From Saprospiraceae bacterium (GTDB taxonomy: Bacteria; Bacteroidota; Bacteroidia; Chitinophagales; Saprospiraceae), in NCBI GenBank assembly GCA_028285545.1, contig JANQPA010000062.1:38046-102045 (forward strand): a DNA stretch of 64,000 nucleotides, given 5' to 3'. The notes beneath the pieces are model-generated. The model was not told the DNA's origin. It worked only from the letters and a program-made list of their open reading frames with translations, and did not search any database. Position numbers and translations under genes: made by a program. Numbering within the stretch: position 1 is the first letter of the stretch; each line of letters starts with the position of its first letter. Below, piece by piece: positions 1 through 7,371 of the stretch.

Positions 1-314
1 AGGTCAGATTTTTTGATCCCCTTTTCTCTCAACATTTTTACCACCTTGGCTTCAGTAGCAATGGAAGCATGATCCATCCCTGGCACCCAACAGGCATTTT
101 TACCTTCCAGGCGAGCTCTACGGATCAAAATATCTTGAATGGAGTTATTAAGCATATGTCCCATATGAAGTACTCCTGTGACATTGGGAGGTGGGATCAT
201 AATTGTAAAGGGTTCTCTTTCATCCGGCTCCGAATGGAAATAATTTTTTTCCATCCAATATTCATACCACTTCGATTCTGTGTCCTTAGGATTGTAACGG
301 CTAGAAATAGTCAT
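1..314 (-). CDS. valS: Valyl-tRNA synthetase, N-terminal part (runs off the left edge)
   Basis: Translating the minus strand from the ATG at 314 gives the beginning of a class I aminoacyl-tRNA synthetase that charges tRNA-Val in the cytoplasm. Visible are the N-terminal stretch [17 protein letters not shown], the [14 protein letters not shown] segment containing the HIGH-type ATP-binding motif (HMGH), and the downstream [12 protein letters not shown] segment, all typical of ValRS. About 104 of the roughly 880 codons expected for the family are in the window; the rest lies to the left. No frameshift is seen. A Bacteroidota-type -7 box (TATCTTTG, 410-417) lies about 95 bp upstream. The identification rests on signature motifs and is firm. 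Confidence 0.95.
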   Translation of the reverse strand, partial: MTISSRYNPKDTESKWYEYWMEKNYFHSEPDEREPFTIMIPPPNVTGVLHMGHMLNNSIQDILIRRARLEGKNACWVPGMDHASIATEAKVVKMLREKGIKKSD

Positions 315-409
315 TTTTCTTAATGTATTTTTACAAGCACTTATTCACCAAATTTCTAATGGAAACCCCACTTTATATTTATAGGTTCCTCATATAATAA
401 AAAACCCTG

Positions 410-417
410 CAAAGATA
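410..417 (-). promoter_or_regulatory. Putative -7 box of the valS promoter
   Basis: Read on the minus strand the sequence is TATCTTTG, a perfect match to the Bacteroidota -7 element TAnnTTTG, placed so that valS would have a leader of about 90 nt. No good -33 TTTG is found at the usual 19-20 bp, so only half the promoter is supported. Confidence 0.35.
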
Positions 418-450
418 ATTTTTTAAACCAAAATAAATAAGCATACTAAA

Positions 451-490
451 CTAACAATTGAGGGCGGCGGCGGCCGCCCTCAATTGTTAG
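451..490. terminator. Perfect 18-bp GC-capped hairpin
   Basis: Arms 451-468 (CTAACAATTGAGGGCGGC) and 473-490 are exact reverse complements around the 4-nt loop GGCG. The symmetry gives no preferred strand. It lies between the RRM gene and the valS promoter and could stop read-through in either direction. There is no long T tract directly after it, so the terminator call is an inference. Confidence 0.45.
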
Positions 491-520
491 CTATAAATTT
501 GTTCACCCTATACTAAGCAG

Positions 521-574
521 AATAAAGATAAGTTGAAAAGGCCTTGGAAAGTGCCTTTTCAACTTATCTTTATT
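521..574. terminator. Perfect 22-bp hairpin with A- and T-rich arms
   Basis: Arms 521-542 and 553-574 are exact reverse complements around a 10-nt loop. The outer part of each arm is A- or T-rich (AATAAAGATAAG / CTTATCTTTATT), the layout of a bidirectional intrinsic terminator. It follows the RRM gene's own terminator at 590-625. Confidence 0.5.
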
Positions 575-589
575 CCAACCTAGGGTTTC

Positions 590-625
590 GACAAAAAAGA
601 AAGGGGCAGCCACTGGCCACCCCTT
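590..625 (-). terminator. Intrinsic terminator of the RRM protein gene
   Basis: On the minus strand an AAGGGG/CCCCTT stem with an inner GCC/GGC pairing (601-625) is followed by a T-rich run (TTTCTTTTTT, complement of 591-600). It sits about 35 bp past the stop codon of the RRM gene. Confidence 0.65.
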
Positions 626-658
626 CCTTTTTTAAGGATTGGTATAGATTGGAATAAA

Positions 659-976
659 TTAATATCTATTACCTCCACCATATCCGCCGCCGCCGCCACG
701 GTAGCCACCGCCACCGCCGCCACCACGACGATTACCTCTATCTTCTGCTTCTTTTACTACGATCGTTCTTCCGTCGAGTTCTGAGTCGTTTAGGTCACTG
801 ATAGCATTACGTGCTTCATCGTCATTTGGCATTTCTACAAAGCCAAAACCCTTAGATCTTCCGGTAAATTTGTCCATAATAATTTTCACGGAATCTACGG
901 CTCCGAATTCTTCAAATGCCGCTTGCAAATCAGATTCGCGAGTGTCGTAATTTAATCTTGCAACAAAAATGTTCAT
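659..976 (-). CDS. RRM-domain RNA-binding protein with glycine-rich tail
   Basis: A 105-residue protein with a single RNA recognition motif at about residues 1-78: RNP2 is NIFVARL near the N-terminus and RNP1 is KGFGFVEM at about 42-49. After EAEDRGNRRG comes a Gly/Arg/Tyr-rich tail of about 25 residues, probably disordered. This is the small Rbp-type single-RRM protein of Bacteroidota and cyanobacteria, thought to bind U- or A-rich single-stranded RNA and often cold-responsive; that role is known of the family and not shown here. A leader of about 100 nt is predicted from a -7 box at 1086-1093, and a terminator follows at 590-625, so the gene is probably monocistronic. Confidence 0.93.
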   Translation of the reverse strand: MNIFVARLNYDTRESDLQAAFEEFGAVDSVKIIMDKFTGRSKGFGFVEMPNDDEARNAISDLNDSELDGRTIVVKEAEDRGNRRGGGGGGGYRGGGGGYGGGNRY

Positions 977-1085
977 AAAAAAAATTGAAAAATTAAAAAA
1001 AATGCGAGAAACTTTAAGGTAGGAAAGAAAACCCTCTAGAGAGAATAAACTAACTAAACATAAAATTATACGCTAAAAATCGATA

Positions 1086-1093
1086 CAAAGATA
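1086..1093 (-). promoter_or_regulatory. Putative -7 box of the RRM gene promoter
   Basis: The minus strand reads TATCTTTG, matching TAnnTTTG. It implies a 5' leader of about 100 nt, including a small CTCTAGAG palindrome near 1035-1042. A -33 TTTG is not evident. A long leader would fit post-transcriptional or cold-shock control, which is an inference. Confidence 0.35.
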
Positions 1094-1246
1094 AGCTATT
1101 TTTTATTCAATGCCACCCCCCAATCAATGAAAGGTATACAAGGACACCCCAACTAATGATTCAAAACATTGATTATCAATTATTTAACCTATATATTGAA
1201 TTAAACATCAATTGAAAATTAAGTGGTTTTTAGGGTATGTATTTAG

Positions 1247-2497
1247 CTAACTTTCTACTTTTTCAAAGATAGGAGCCACCACCTGATTCCTTAATAAATC
1301 TTCCATGGTTTCTCTTTTTCGAATCAAATAGTCTTTACCTTCATAAACCAATACTTCTGCAGGCCTAAATCTGGAATTATAATTTGAAGACATCGTGAAG
1401 CAATAGGCCCCGGCATTCTGAATACACAAAACATCTTCTTCTCTAATCTCCGGAATCCTTCTATTGACACCAAAGGTATCCGTTTCGCAGATATAGCCAA
1501 CCACAGTATAAAAACGACCTTTACCTTCAGGATTAGAAACATTAATTATTTGGTGGTAGGCATCATAAAACATAGGTCGAATTAAGTGATTCAAACCTGA
1601 ATCAATTCCTGCAAATACAGTAGAGGTGGTTTGCTTAATGACATTAACCTTGGCCAAGAAAAATCCTGCTTCACTAACCAAAAATTTCCCTGGCTCAAAA
1701 ATCAAGGTTAGGTCTTTGCCATAATTTCTACAAAATTCGTTGAAACGATCAGAAATTCTAGCTCCTAATTCTTCGATATTGGTCTCTACATCTCCTTCTT
1801 TATAGGGGACTTTAAAGCCACTACCAAAATCAATATAATCTAAGTCCGGAAACTCTTTGGATATATTAAATAAGATTTCAGCTCCACTTAAAAATACCTC
1901 GGGATCTAAAATACCAGAGCCTGTATGCATATGAAGACCTTCTATTTTGAGGCCAGTTGTTTTAACAATCCGATGAACAAGGGGCATCTGGTGAAAAGAG
2001 ATTCCGAATTTTGAATCAATATGGCCAACAGAAATTTTGGAATTTCCGCCGGCCATAATATGTGGGTTTATCCGAATACATACTGGAATATTCGAATAAG
2101 CTTGTCCAAATTGTTCAAGAATGGAGGTATTATCAATATTTATTCTAACTCCTAAAGCTACTGCTTCTCCAATCTCTTCCAGATTAACCCCATTAGGAGT
2201 ATAAATAATATCACCAGGCTCAAATCCTGCCTTTAAACCTAATTCAACTTCTTGTATGGAAACGGTATCCAAGCCTGCACCAAAAGATTTAAATAGGCTT
2301 AATACATTAATATTACTTAAGGCTTTACAAGCATAATTGACTTTAATTTTGGGCACATCAAATGCTTGAATCATGCGATCATACTGCCGTTTCATAATGG
2401 CTCCATCATATACATATAAAGGCAGCTGATAATTTTGAGCCAGGTTTAGGGGATCAACCCCTCCACTTAAATAATATTTTCCATTTTCTAAATACAT
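1247..2497 (-). CDS. lysA: Diaminopimelate decarboxylase
   Basis: This is a PLP-dependent fold-type III decarboxylase converting meso-2,6-diaminopimelate to L-lysine and CO2, the last step of lysine synthesis. At 416 residues it has the usual length. Visible are the PLP lysine in NYACKALSN (Lys58), the HTGSG phosphate-binding loop at about 191-195, the EPGKFLV motif, the active-site Cys in ICETDTFG near 337, and a C-terminal NSRFRPAEVLV segment that closes the site. It begins 54 bp from the stop of the upstream FtsX permease gene on the same strand, so read-through is possible, but the genes are not functionally related. The call is firm; ornithine or arginine decarboxylase activity is unlikely given the motifs. 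Confidence 0.95.
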   Translation of the reverse strand: MYLENGKYYLSGGVDPLNLAQNYQLPLYVYDGAIMKRQYDRMIQAFDVPKIKVNYACKALSNINVLSLFKSFGAGLDTVSIQEVELGLKAGFEPGDIIYTPNGVNLEEIGEAVALGVRINIDNTSILEQFGQAYSNIPVCIRINPHIMAGGNSKISVGHIDSKFGISFHQMPLVHRIVKTTGLKIEGLHMHTGSGILDPEVFLSGAEILFNISKEFPDLDYIDFGSGFKVPYKEGDVETNIEELGARISDRFNEFCRNYGKDLTLIFEPGKFLVSEAGFFLAKVNVIKQTTSTVFAGIDSGLNHLIRPMFYDAYHQIINVSNPEGKGRFYTVVGYICETDTFGVNRRIPEIREEDVLCIQNAGAYCFTMSSNYNSRFRPAEVLVYEGKDYLIRKRETMEDLLRNQVVAPIFEKVES

Positions 2498-2551
2498 GGC
2501 CTATTTATTTTTTGGCCTGCAATATAAGTATTTTGGAGCTTAGATGCTGGA

Positions 2552-5194
2552 TTATTCTGTCTTTAGAAACACCACCGGATCTACCTTAAAAGACCGCCAT
2601 ACATGGTAACTGGTGGCCAACATGAACAGGATCCAAATAATAAGAAAGGCCAAAATGACCAGCCCCGGTTTAAAGGGTATATGAAAGGCAAAGTTTCCCA
2701 GCCATTCTACCGAAAAATACCATGCCAGAGGTAAGGAAATAAGAAGTGCAATAATGACTATCCGCGCAAATGGCCCGGCTAGAGTTAAAGCTAATTTTCC
2801 TAGATTGGCTCCCAATATTTTCCTGATGCTCATTTCTTTTAGCCGCCCAGCTAAACTCATAGCGATTAAACCATACATCCCCAAAAAGGCAATCGCTAAT
2901 GCAATGATTCCTGACAAGGTGATGATCTTACCCCATCTTTCTTCCTCGGCATACATAGCCGCTATATCTTCATCAAGAAAACTATAGGTAAATGGAGATT
3001 CACTATTCATTTGCTCCTTCCAAATGCTTTCTGATTTTTGAATTACAAATTGAATGTTTGAAGGATGAGTTTTAATCACCAGATCGTCCATGCTGGAAGG
3101 ATCAGATAGAGCCAACCACATAGGGGTAACTGCATGTTCTAGGCTTTGAAAGTGAAAATTATTTAGGACTCCAATAATTATGGGATCTGTGTAGCCGGCA
3201 TTTTCAAGCCCTTTGACTGGGCGGCCAATGGGGTCTTCCCAACCCAATGCCTCAACAAAGGCTTCATTAACCAAAATATGCTGAGTAGAATCTATTGCAG
3301 AACCAGGTCTGAAATTTCGTCCAGCTTTAAGGTCAATCCCCATGGTTTCGATATAATTAGATTCTATGAAGGTGATAAAGTATTCAATGTTTTTACCTTC
3401 AAAATCAAAATTTGACCTGAAACCACCATGAGCAATAGCCGGATTGGCTCCCATAACAGATATCACCTCTGACATGCCATTCAACTCATTTTTATAGGTG
3501 GTCACAAACTGTTCATTATCCTGTCCTTGCCTTTGGACTACTATTAACAATTCTTTGTCAAAACCCAAATCTTTATTTTTCATAAAGCGCAATTGCTCCA
3601 ACATCACCAAAGTAATGATGACCAAAACGATAGATAAGACAAATTGGACAGTAACCAATGATTTGGTAAAAAAATTGGTTTTCCCCAACTTTAGACTTGA
3701 GGACATGGATTTAACAGGTTGGTATTTGGCAAGAAGGACAGCTGGGTATAATCCAGCTAATAAACCACAAACGATGGTGCAAATTAAAATGAACCCTATA
3801 GATTCCGGTTTCAGCAGTGCATACAAACTCAAAGATCGATCGGAGAGATCATTAAATTGGTGAAGAAAAATTTGTGCGAAACCAAGTCCTAGTAAGGTAC
3901 TTAATCCACTCATTAATAGAGCCTCTCCTAAAAACTGGGTTCTCAACTGTCTGCCAAAGGCACCAATTACTTTTCTAATTCCAATTTCTTTTGTTCGGGT
4001 AGCAGATCTACCTATGGCCAGGATGGTAAAATTGATACAGGCAATAAGTAGAATAATACATCCAATGCCGCCAAGAACCATGGAATGCCGCCTTACCCCT
4101 GCCTTCCCTAAATTCGTTTCAACTAATTCATCAAAATGAATGTCTTTGATGGGCTGAAACACTTCTCCATAATAACTTTTTTCTCCATATTGCTCCTGAA
4201 TAGCTGTTCTTCTGGGAAAGTGTTCATCACAAAAATTGATTGTTTTTTCTTCCAAAGCTTTTATGTCAACCCCGGGTTGAATAAGTGCAAAAGTCCGGAT
4301 AAAGCTCATATTCCATGAATCTCTATACCTTTTTCCCAAACCATTACTTTCAAAAAAACTAATAGGGAGCGCTATCTCGAATTCAAGGGTAGAATTGGGT
4401 GGAACATCTTCTATCACCCCTGTAATTTCAAAAGGAAAATAACGATCATTAAAGAACACTTCAATTGTTTGTCCTATCACTTCATTTTTGCCAAAAATTC
4501 TTTTTGCAAGGGAATGACTCAGGACTGCCTGGTTAGGACTACTTAAAGCCGAAGATGGATTTCCTGTTAAAAAAGGAAAGCTAAACAATTCAAAGAAGTT
4601 ATCATCTACATAATACTGTCTTTCCTCTGAAAGAAATTGACCTGATTTAATATAATCTGTATCATCAAAGATCCGACAAGTTTCAGAAATTTCTGGATAG
4701 GCTTCTTTTAAGGCCTTAGCCATGGGCAATGGGTGCCCCTCTATACCATCAACCATAACTCCCTGACCATTATAAACTGCACGATTGATTCGGTAGAGCT
4801 GCTCTTTTTTTTCATGAAATTGATCGTAAGTCCATTCATTTAGGATAAACAAGTAAATCAGTATGGCACAACCGATCCCAAGTGTAAGACTAAAAATATT
4901 AATACCTACGGCTAGTTTATGCCGTAAAAAGTTACGGAAGGCTACCTTCAAATAATGCCGGATCATAAAATTTGAATTGAGTGGATTAGTAAATTTCTTT
5001 ATAGCAAATGGGCGAAGAAAAGAAAGGACCATTATCCAAAATAGTAATCGGGCCTTGATCGAAGGCATGTTTTTCGTGCGTACCATAAATTCCTCAACCA
5101 GGTCTCCTTGAATTTCCTCCAGTAGCTCTGCTTTGCAATAAAACTGCAGAAATTGAATGGCTTTTTTGGGCGGGTGATTCCTTCTCGAAGCCAT
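2552..5194 (-). CDS. FtsX/MacB-type ABC transporter permease with N-terminal prefix domain
   Basis: An 880-residue membrane protein of the MacB/FtsX permease class, which couples to a separate ATPase to move substrates or act as a mechanotransmission pump. Residues 1-65 form a short soluble 'permease prefix' with EIQGDLVEEF, found in Bacteroidota permeases paired with PadR regulators. A first TM segment (about 95-115, VGINIFSLTLGIGCAILIYL), a large periplasmic domain and TMs near 375-470 follow, then the arrangement repeats and ends in TMs near 760-870. The motifs EIGIRKVIGA and EMSIRKILGA are the conserved FtsX coupling segments. No ATPase gene is adjacent. The PadR gene ends 3 bp upstream, so the two form an operon. 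The substrate cannot be told. Confidence 0.9.
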   Translation of the reverse strand: MASRRNHPPKKAIQFLQFYCKAELLEEIQGDLVEEFMVRTKNMPSIKARLLFWIMVLSFLRPFAIKKFTNPLNSNFMIRHYLKVAFRNFLRHKLAVGINIFSLTLGIGCAILIYLFILNEWTYDQFHEKKEQLYRINRAVYNGQGVMVDGIEGHPLPMAKALKEAYPEISETCRIFDDTDYIKSGQFLSEERQYYVDDNFFELFSFPFLTGNPSSALSSPNQAVLSHSLAKRIFGKNEVIGQTIEVFFNDRYFPFEITGVIEDVPPNSTLEFEIALPISFFESNGLGKRYRDSWNMSFIRTFALIQPGVDIKALEEKTINFCDEHFPRRTAIQEQYGEKSYYGEVFQPIKDIHFDELVETNLGKAGVRRHSMVLGGIGCIILLIACINFTILAIGRSATRTKEIGIRKVIGAFGRQLRTQFLGEALLMSGLSTLLGLGFAQIFLHQFNDLSDRSLSLYALLKPESIGFILICTIVCGLLAGLYPAVLLAKYQPVKSMSSSLKLGKTNFFTKSLVTVQFVLSIVLVIITLVMLEQLRFMKNKDLGFDKELLIVVQRQGQDNEQFVTTYKNELNGMSEVISVMGANPAIAHGGFRSNFDFEGKNIEYFITFIESNYIETMGIDLKAGRNFRPGSAIDSTQHILVNEAFVEALGWEDPIGRPVKGLENAGYTDPIIIGVLNNFHFQSLEHAVTPMWLALSDPSSMDDLVIKTHPSNIQFVIQKSESIWKEQMNSESPFTYSFLDEDIAAMYAEEERWGKIITLSGIIALAIAFLGMYGLIAMSLAGRLKEMSIRKILGANLGKLALTLAGPFARIVIIALLISLPLAWYFSVEWLGNFAFHIPFKPGLVILAFLIIWILFMLATSYHVWRSFKVDPVVFLKTE

Positions 5195-5197
5195 AAA

Positions 5198-5527
5198 TTA
5201 AAATTTGAGGGCTGTACCAGGAATAGAAGTCCAAAGCTGATTCCTAAGGTTAACTGAATATTCTAAGGCCTTGGCACCTTCAGAGGTGATGGTGAATAAG
5301 CGCTTACGCTTCCCTCCCCTAACCTGAGTAGGTAAACCCATCCTGGAATTTAGAAATCCTTTTTTCTCCAAGCGATTTAAAACTGCATGAACACTACTCA
5401 AGCTTACTCTTCTTTTGGCTTGCTTCAATATTTCTTCCTTGATAGCTACTCCGTAAGCTTCATCATATAAAATGCCAACTACCATTAAAACCAGTTCCTC
5501 AAACTCTCCTAGGTTTGTTCCTTTCAT
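5198..5527 (-). CDS. PadR-family transcriptional regulator
   Basis: A winged-helix repressor of the PadR family, about 109 residues. The start at 5527 (MKGTNLGEFEELVLMVVGIL) was chosen over an ATG at 5575 because family members begin just before the E-x-x-VLM helix and because a good promoter at 5545-5576 would put the upstream ATG outside the transcript. The wing and recognition region is SLSSVHAVLNRLEKKGFL, with TQVRGGKRKRLFTIT following. It lies 3 bp ahead of the FtsX-type permease and is co-transcribed with it; PadR/permease pairs usually show autorepression. Direct repeats ATTCGTAAATGTAGA and ATTCGTATTTGTAGA at 5540 and 5581, 41 bp apart, flank the promoter and are candidate operators. 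Confidence 0.9.
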   Translation of the reverse strand: MKGTNLGEFEELVLMVVGILYDEAYGVAIKEEILKQAKRRVSLSSVHAVLNRLEKKGFLNSRMGLPTQVRGGKRKRLFTITSEGAKALEYSVNLRNQLWTSIPGTALKF

Positions 5528-5544
5528 AATTTTTATATTATTCG

Positions 5545-5576
5545 TAAATGTAGAGATTATATCAATTAAATGCAAA
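5545..5576 (-). promoter_or_regulatory. Bacteroidota-type promoter of the padR-permease operon
   Basis: On the minus strand TTTG (complement of 5573-5576) is followed after exactly 20 bp by TACATTTA (complement of 5545-5552), close to the consensus TTTG-N19/20-TAnnTTTG. The predicted start leaves about 12 nt of leader before the ATG at 5527. The -7 box lies inside one of two similar 15-bp direct repeats, suggesting autorepression. Confidence 0.55.
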
Positions 5577-5735
5577 TTAAATTCGTATTTGTAGATTTAA
5601 TCATGCTAATTTTGAATGACAAATTTATTATTCATCATTCTCCTTTCACACCATTTAGGACAAAGAATGCATCTAATGATTAAGAAATTGGATAATTAGT
5701 AGATAAACACTATTATTAAGAAAAAACCTTCCTTT

Positions 5736-6281
5736 TTGGATCATAAGAAACTCATAGAAGCATGTAGGCGGCAGGATCGCAAGGCACAGAGGGCCTTATA
5801 CGAGAAATATTCTCCACAAATGTTTGGAGTATGTAAGCGCTATGTCAAAAACAAAGAAGACGCAGAGGATGTTCTTTTAGAGGCATTCTTCAAAGTCTTC
5901 ACCAATATACATCAATTCAAGGGAGATGGAAGTTTTGAAGGTTGGATACGAAGGATTGTGATCAATGAATCATTAATGTTTTTGCGAAAAAAGCATAATT
6001 TTCATATTCGGGTAGAGTTAACTCAGGTTGATGCCCAAACTCCCACTACTGCCATAGATAAATTGGAAGCAGAGGACATCATTTACTTTATGGATCAGTT
6101 GCCAACTGGGTATAGGACAATTTTTAACTTGTATGTTGTGGAAGGTTACAAACACAGGGAAATTGCAGAATTATTGGGAATTAGTATCAATACTTCTAAA
6201 TCTCAGTTGATTCTTGCTAAAAAAAGACTTCGCACTTTATTGACGGAAGCGAATTATCCCGGAGTATCAAAAATTAAGTAA
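5736..6281 (+). CDS. ECF-type RNA polymerase sigma factor
   Basis: A 181-residue sigma-70 family factor of the extracytoplasmic-function class. Region 2 (about 20-88) includes LYEKYSPQMFGVCKRYV, the DAEDVLLEAFFKVF helix and the WIRRIVINESL segment that contacts the -10 element. Region 4 (about 118-170) has LPTGYRTIFNLYVVEGYKH followed by the HTH REIAELLGISINTSKSQL. The start codon is TTG: the next in-frame stop upstream is at 5700-5702, no ATG lies between, and family members begin a few residues before this point. It is divergent from padR and 49 bp upstream of a membrane protein that may be its anti-sigma factor. The target regulon is unknown. Confidence 0.9.
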   Translation: MDHKKLIEACRRQDRKAQRALYEKYSPQMFGVCKRYVKNKEDAEDVLLEAFFKVFTNIHQFKGDGSFEGWIRRIVINESLMFLRKKHNFHIRVELTQVDAQTPTTAIDKLEAEDIIYFMDQLPTGYRTIFNLYVVEGYKHREIAELLGISINTSKSQLILAKKRLRTLLTEANYPGVSKIK

Positions 6282-6330
6282 ACCAGTAAATTAGTCCCCT
6301 GGCATTTAACATTGCAAAAATAATAGCTAA

Positions 6331-6744
6331 ATGAATCGACATAAAGATTTTTTTGAATTATTTAAAGAAAACAGTCACAAACTATCTGAGCGGCCAACCC
6401 CTCGCACCTGGAGGAGGCTGGAACGCCGTTTGGATTCACACAATCGACAAAATCGCTACCAAAACAACTGGACACTGGGAATGGTGGCAGCTGTTTTGGG
6501 CATTGTCGCTTGTATAGGCTTGCTTACCTTTTCTTTTAATGAAAACAAAAGTACACCCGTAGCTCTTGAAGATGCAAGTCCAAGATATTTAGAGGAGTTG
6601 GCAAGTGTAGATACTGAGGATGACTTAAATCCAATTAGAGTAATTGAATTTCAAAGGCATTATCAGGATAAATCAAGTCCTATTGCGGAAGGAACTATAC
6701 TAAGAAAATTGCAGCCTGCCGATGAAGATTTTATGACAGATTAA
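6331..6744 (+). CDS. Small single-span membrane protein, candidate anti-sigma factor
   Basis: A 137-residue protein with a basic N-terminal cytoplasmic part (residues 1-46, with PTPRTWRRLERRLD), one TM helix at about 48-69 (LGMVAAVLGIVACIGLLTF) and an acidic C-terminal part of about 65 residues. No known domain is recognised and there is no zinc-finger HxxxCxxC motif. Its position 49 bp after an ECF sigma gene, same strand, with a short soluble N-terminus and one TM, fits an anti-sigma regulator of the kind common in Bacteroidota. That is inferred from context alone. A perfect 28-bp hairpin follows. Confidence 0.7.
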   Translation: MNRHKDFFELFKENSHKLSERPTPRTWRRLERRLDSHNRQNRYQNNWTLGMVAAVLGIVACIGLLTFSFNENKSTPVALEDASPRYLEELASVDTEDDLNPIRVIEFQRHYQDKSSPIAEGTILRKLQPADEDFMTD

Positions 6745-6757
6745 TAAGGAGGAAATA

Positions 6758-6816
6758 AATATTTAAATACAAATGGTTTGGTGCCGGTGGCACCAAACCA
6801 TTTGTATTTAAATATT
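6758..6816. terminator. Perfect 28-bp bidirectional terminator hairpin
   Basis: Arms 6758-6785 and 6789-6816 are exact reverse complements around the 3-nt loop GGT. The outer half of each arm is A/T-rich and the inner half contains GGTTTGGTGCC. It lies between the convergent sigma/membrane-protein operon and the ankyrin gene, whose TAA stop (6808-6810) is inside the right arm, so it can terminate both. Confidence 0.75.
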
Positions 6817-7281
6817 ATCTAATAGTGATATAATAGCTTGATACCCTTTGCTTTGGGCATGATCCAGAGCAGTTTTCCCCTCTTGATCCTTCAGTGTTGG
6901 ATCAGCTCCTTTTTTCAATAAAAAATCAACCATTGCATTTTGCCCATAGCTTGCAGCATAAATGAGAGCAGTAGTTCCAGTATGGTTTTTTGCGTTTATA
7001 TTTGCCCCATTTTCAATTAGCAAAGCCATTAAGTCAACATTACCTTTAAAAGCCAGACCCATTAAAGCTGTGTTTCCTAAAGCATCCCGGACACTCAAAT
7101 CAGCACCATTTTCAATTAATAAGGTAGTTATAGCTTTATTGCCGGTATAGGTAGCCCAAACCAGAGGAGTAAAACCCCTGGCATCCTTTTGATTCAACAT
7201 TGTGGGATGCTCTCTTAAGAGGATCTCGAGTTGTTTTATGGCCCCCTGTTGAACTAACTCATGTATGCTTTTCATATCCAC
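6808..7281 (-). CDS. Ankyrin-repeat protein
   Basis: A 157-residue protein built almost wholly of ankyrin repeats. Four clear units follow the pattern G-x-TPL-x-x-A...LL-x-x-GA: ARGFTPLVWATYTGN, ALGNTALMGLAFKGN, HTGTTALIYAASYGQ and QEGKTALDHAQSKGY, with a partial capping unit at the N-terminus. No signal peptide is seen, so it is cytosolic or periplasmic by another route; cytosolic is likelier. The start could be Met1 or Met3. It is divergent from oxyR across 90 bp. Small ankyrin proteins sit beside catalase or peroxide genes in other bacteria (AnkB of Pseudomonas), so a peroxide-response role is a reasonable guess. Confidence 0.9.
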   Translation of the reverse strand: MDMKSIHELVQQGAIKQLEILLREHPTMLNQKDARGFTPLVWATYTGNKAITTLLIENGADLSVRDALGNTALMGLAFKGNVDLMALLIENGANINAKNHTGTTALIYAASYGQNAMVDFLLKKGADPTLKDQEGKTALDHAQSKGYQAIISLLDNI

Positions 7282-7371
7282 TTTTTTATAACTTGATATT
7301 TAAAATTAAATCAAAAATGCAATAAATAGAATTTATTATTTTTATCGTTCCATAAAAAATAGTTATCAGTT

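Larger units (their letters stand above)
315..658. other. Intergenic region with three consecutive hairpins
   Basis: This 344-bp gap between the RRM gene and valS (both minus strand) holds no gene. It contains a terminator-like hairpin at 590-625, perfect hairpins at 521-574 and 451-490, and a valS -7 box at 410-417. Three strong hairpins in a row is more than simple termination of one small gene needs. Confidence 0.6.

Noticed and set aside
69..323. Plus-strand reading frame opposite the start of valS
   Set aside because: The minus strand encodes the conserved ValRS N-terminus with the HMGH motif, so the plus frame is a shadow.
2754..4318. Plus-strand frames inside the FtsX permease gene
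   Set aside because: The minus strand carries a full permease with TM segments and conserved motifs; the opposite frames have no signal or family pattern.
5528..5575. Longer start for PadR at 5575
   Set aside because: The predicted promoter (-7 at 5545-5552) would lie inside the reading frame, and the added residues match no PadR N-terminus.
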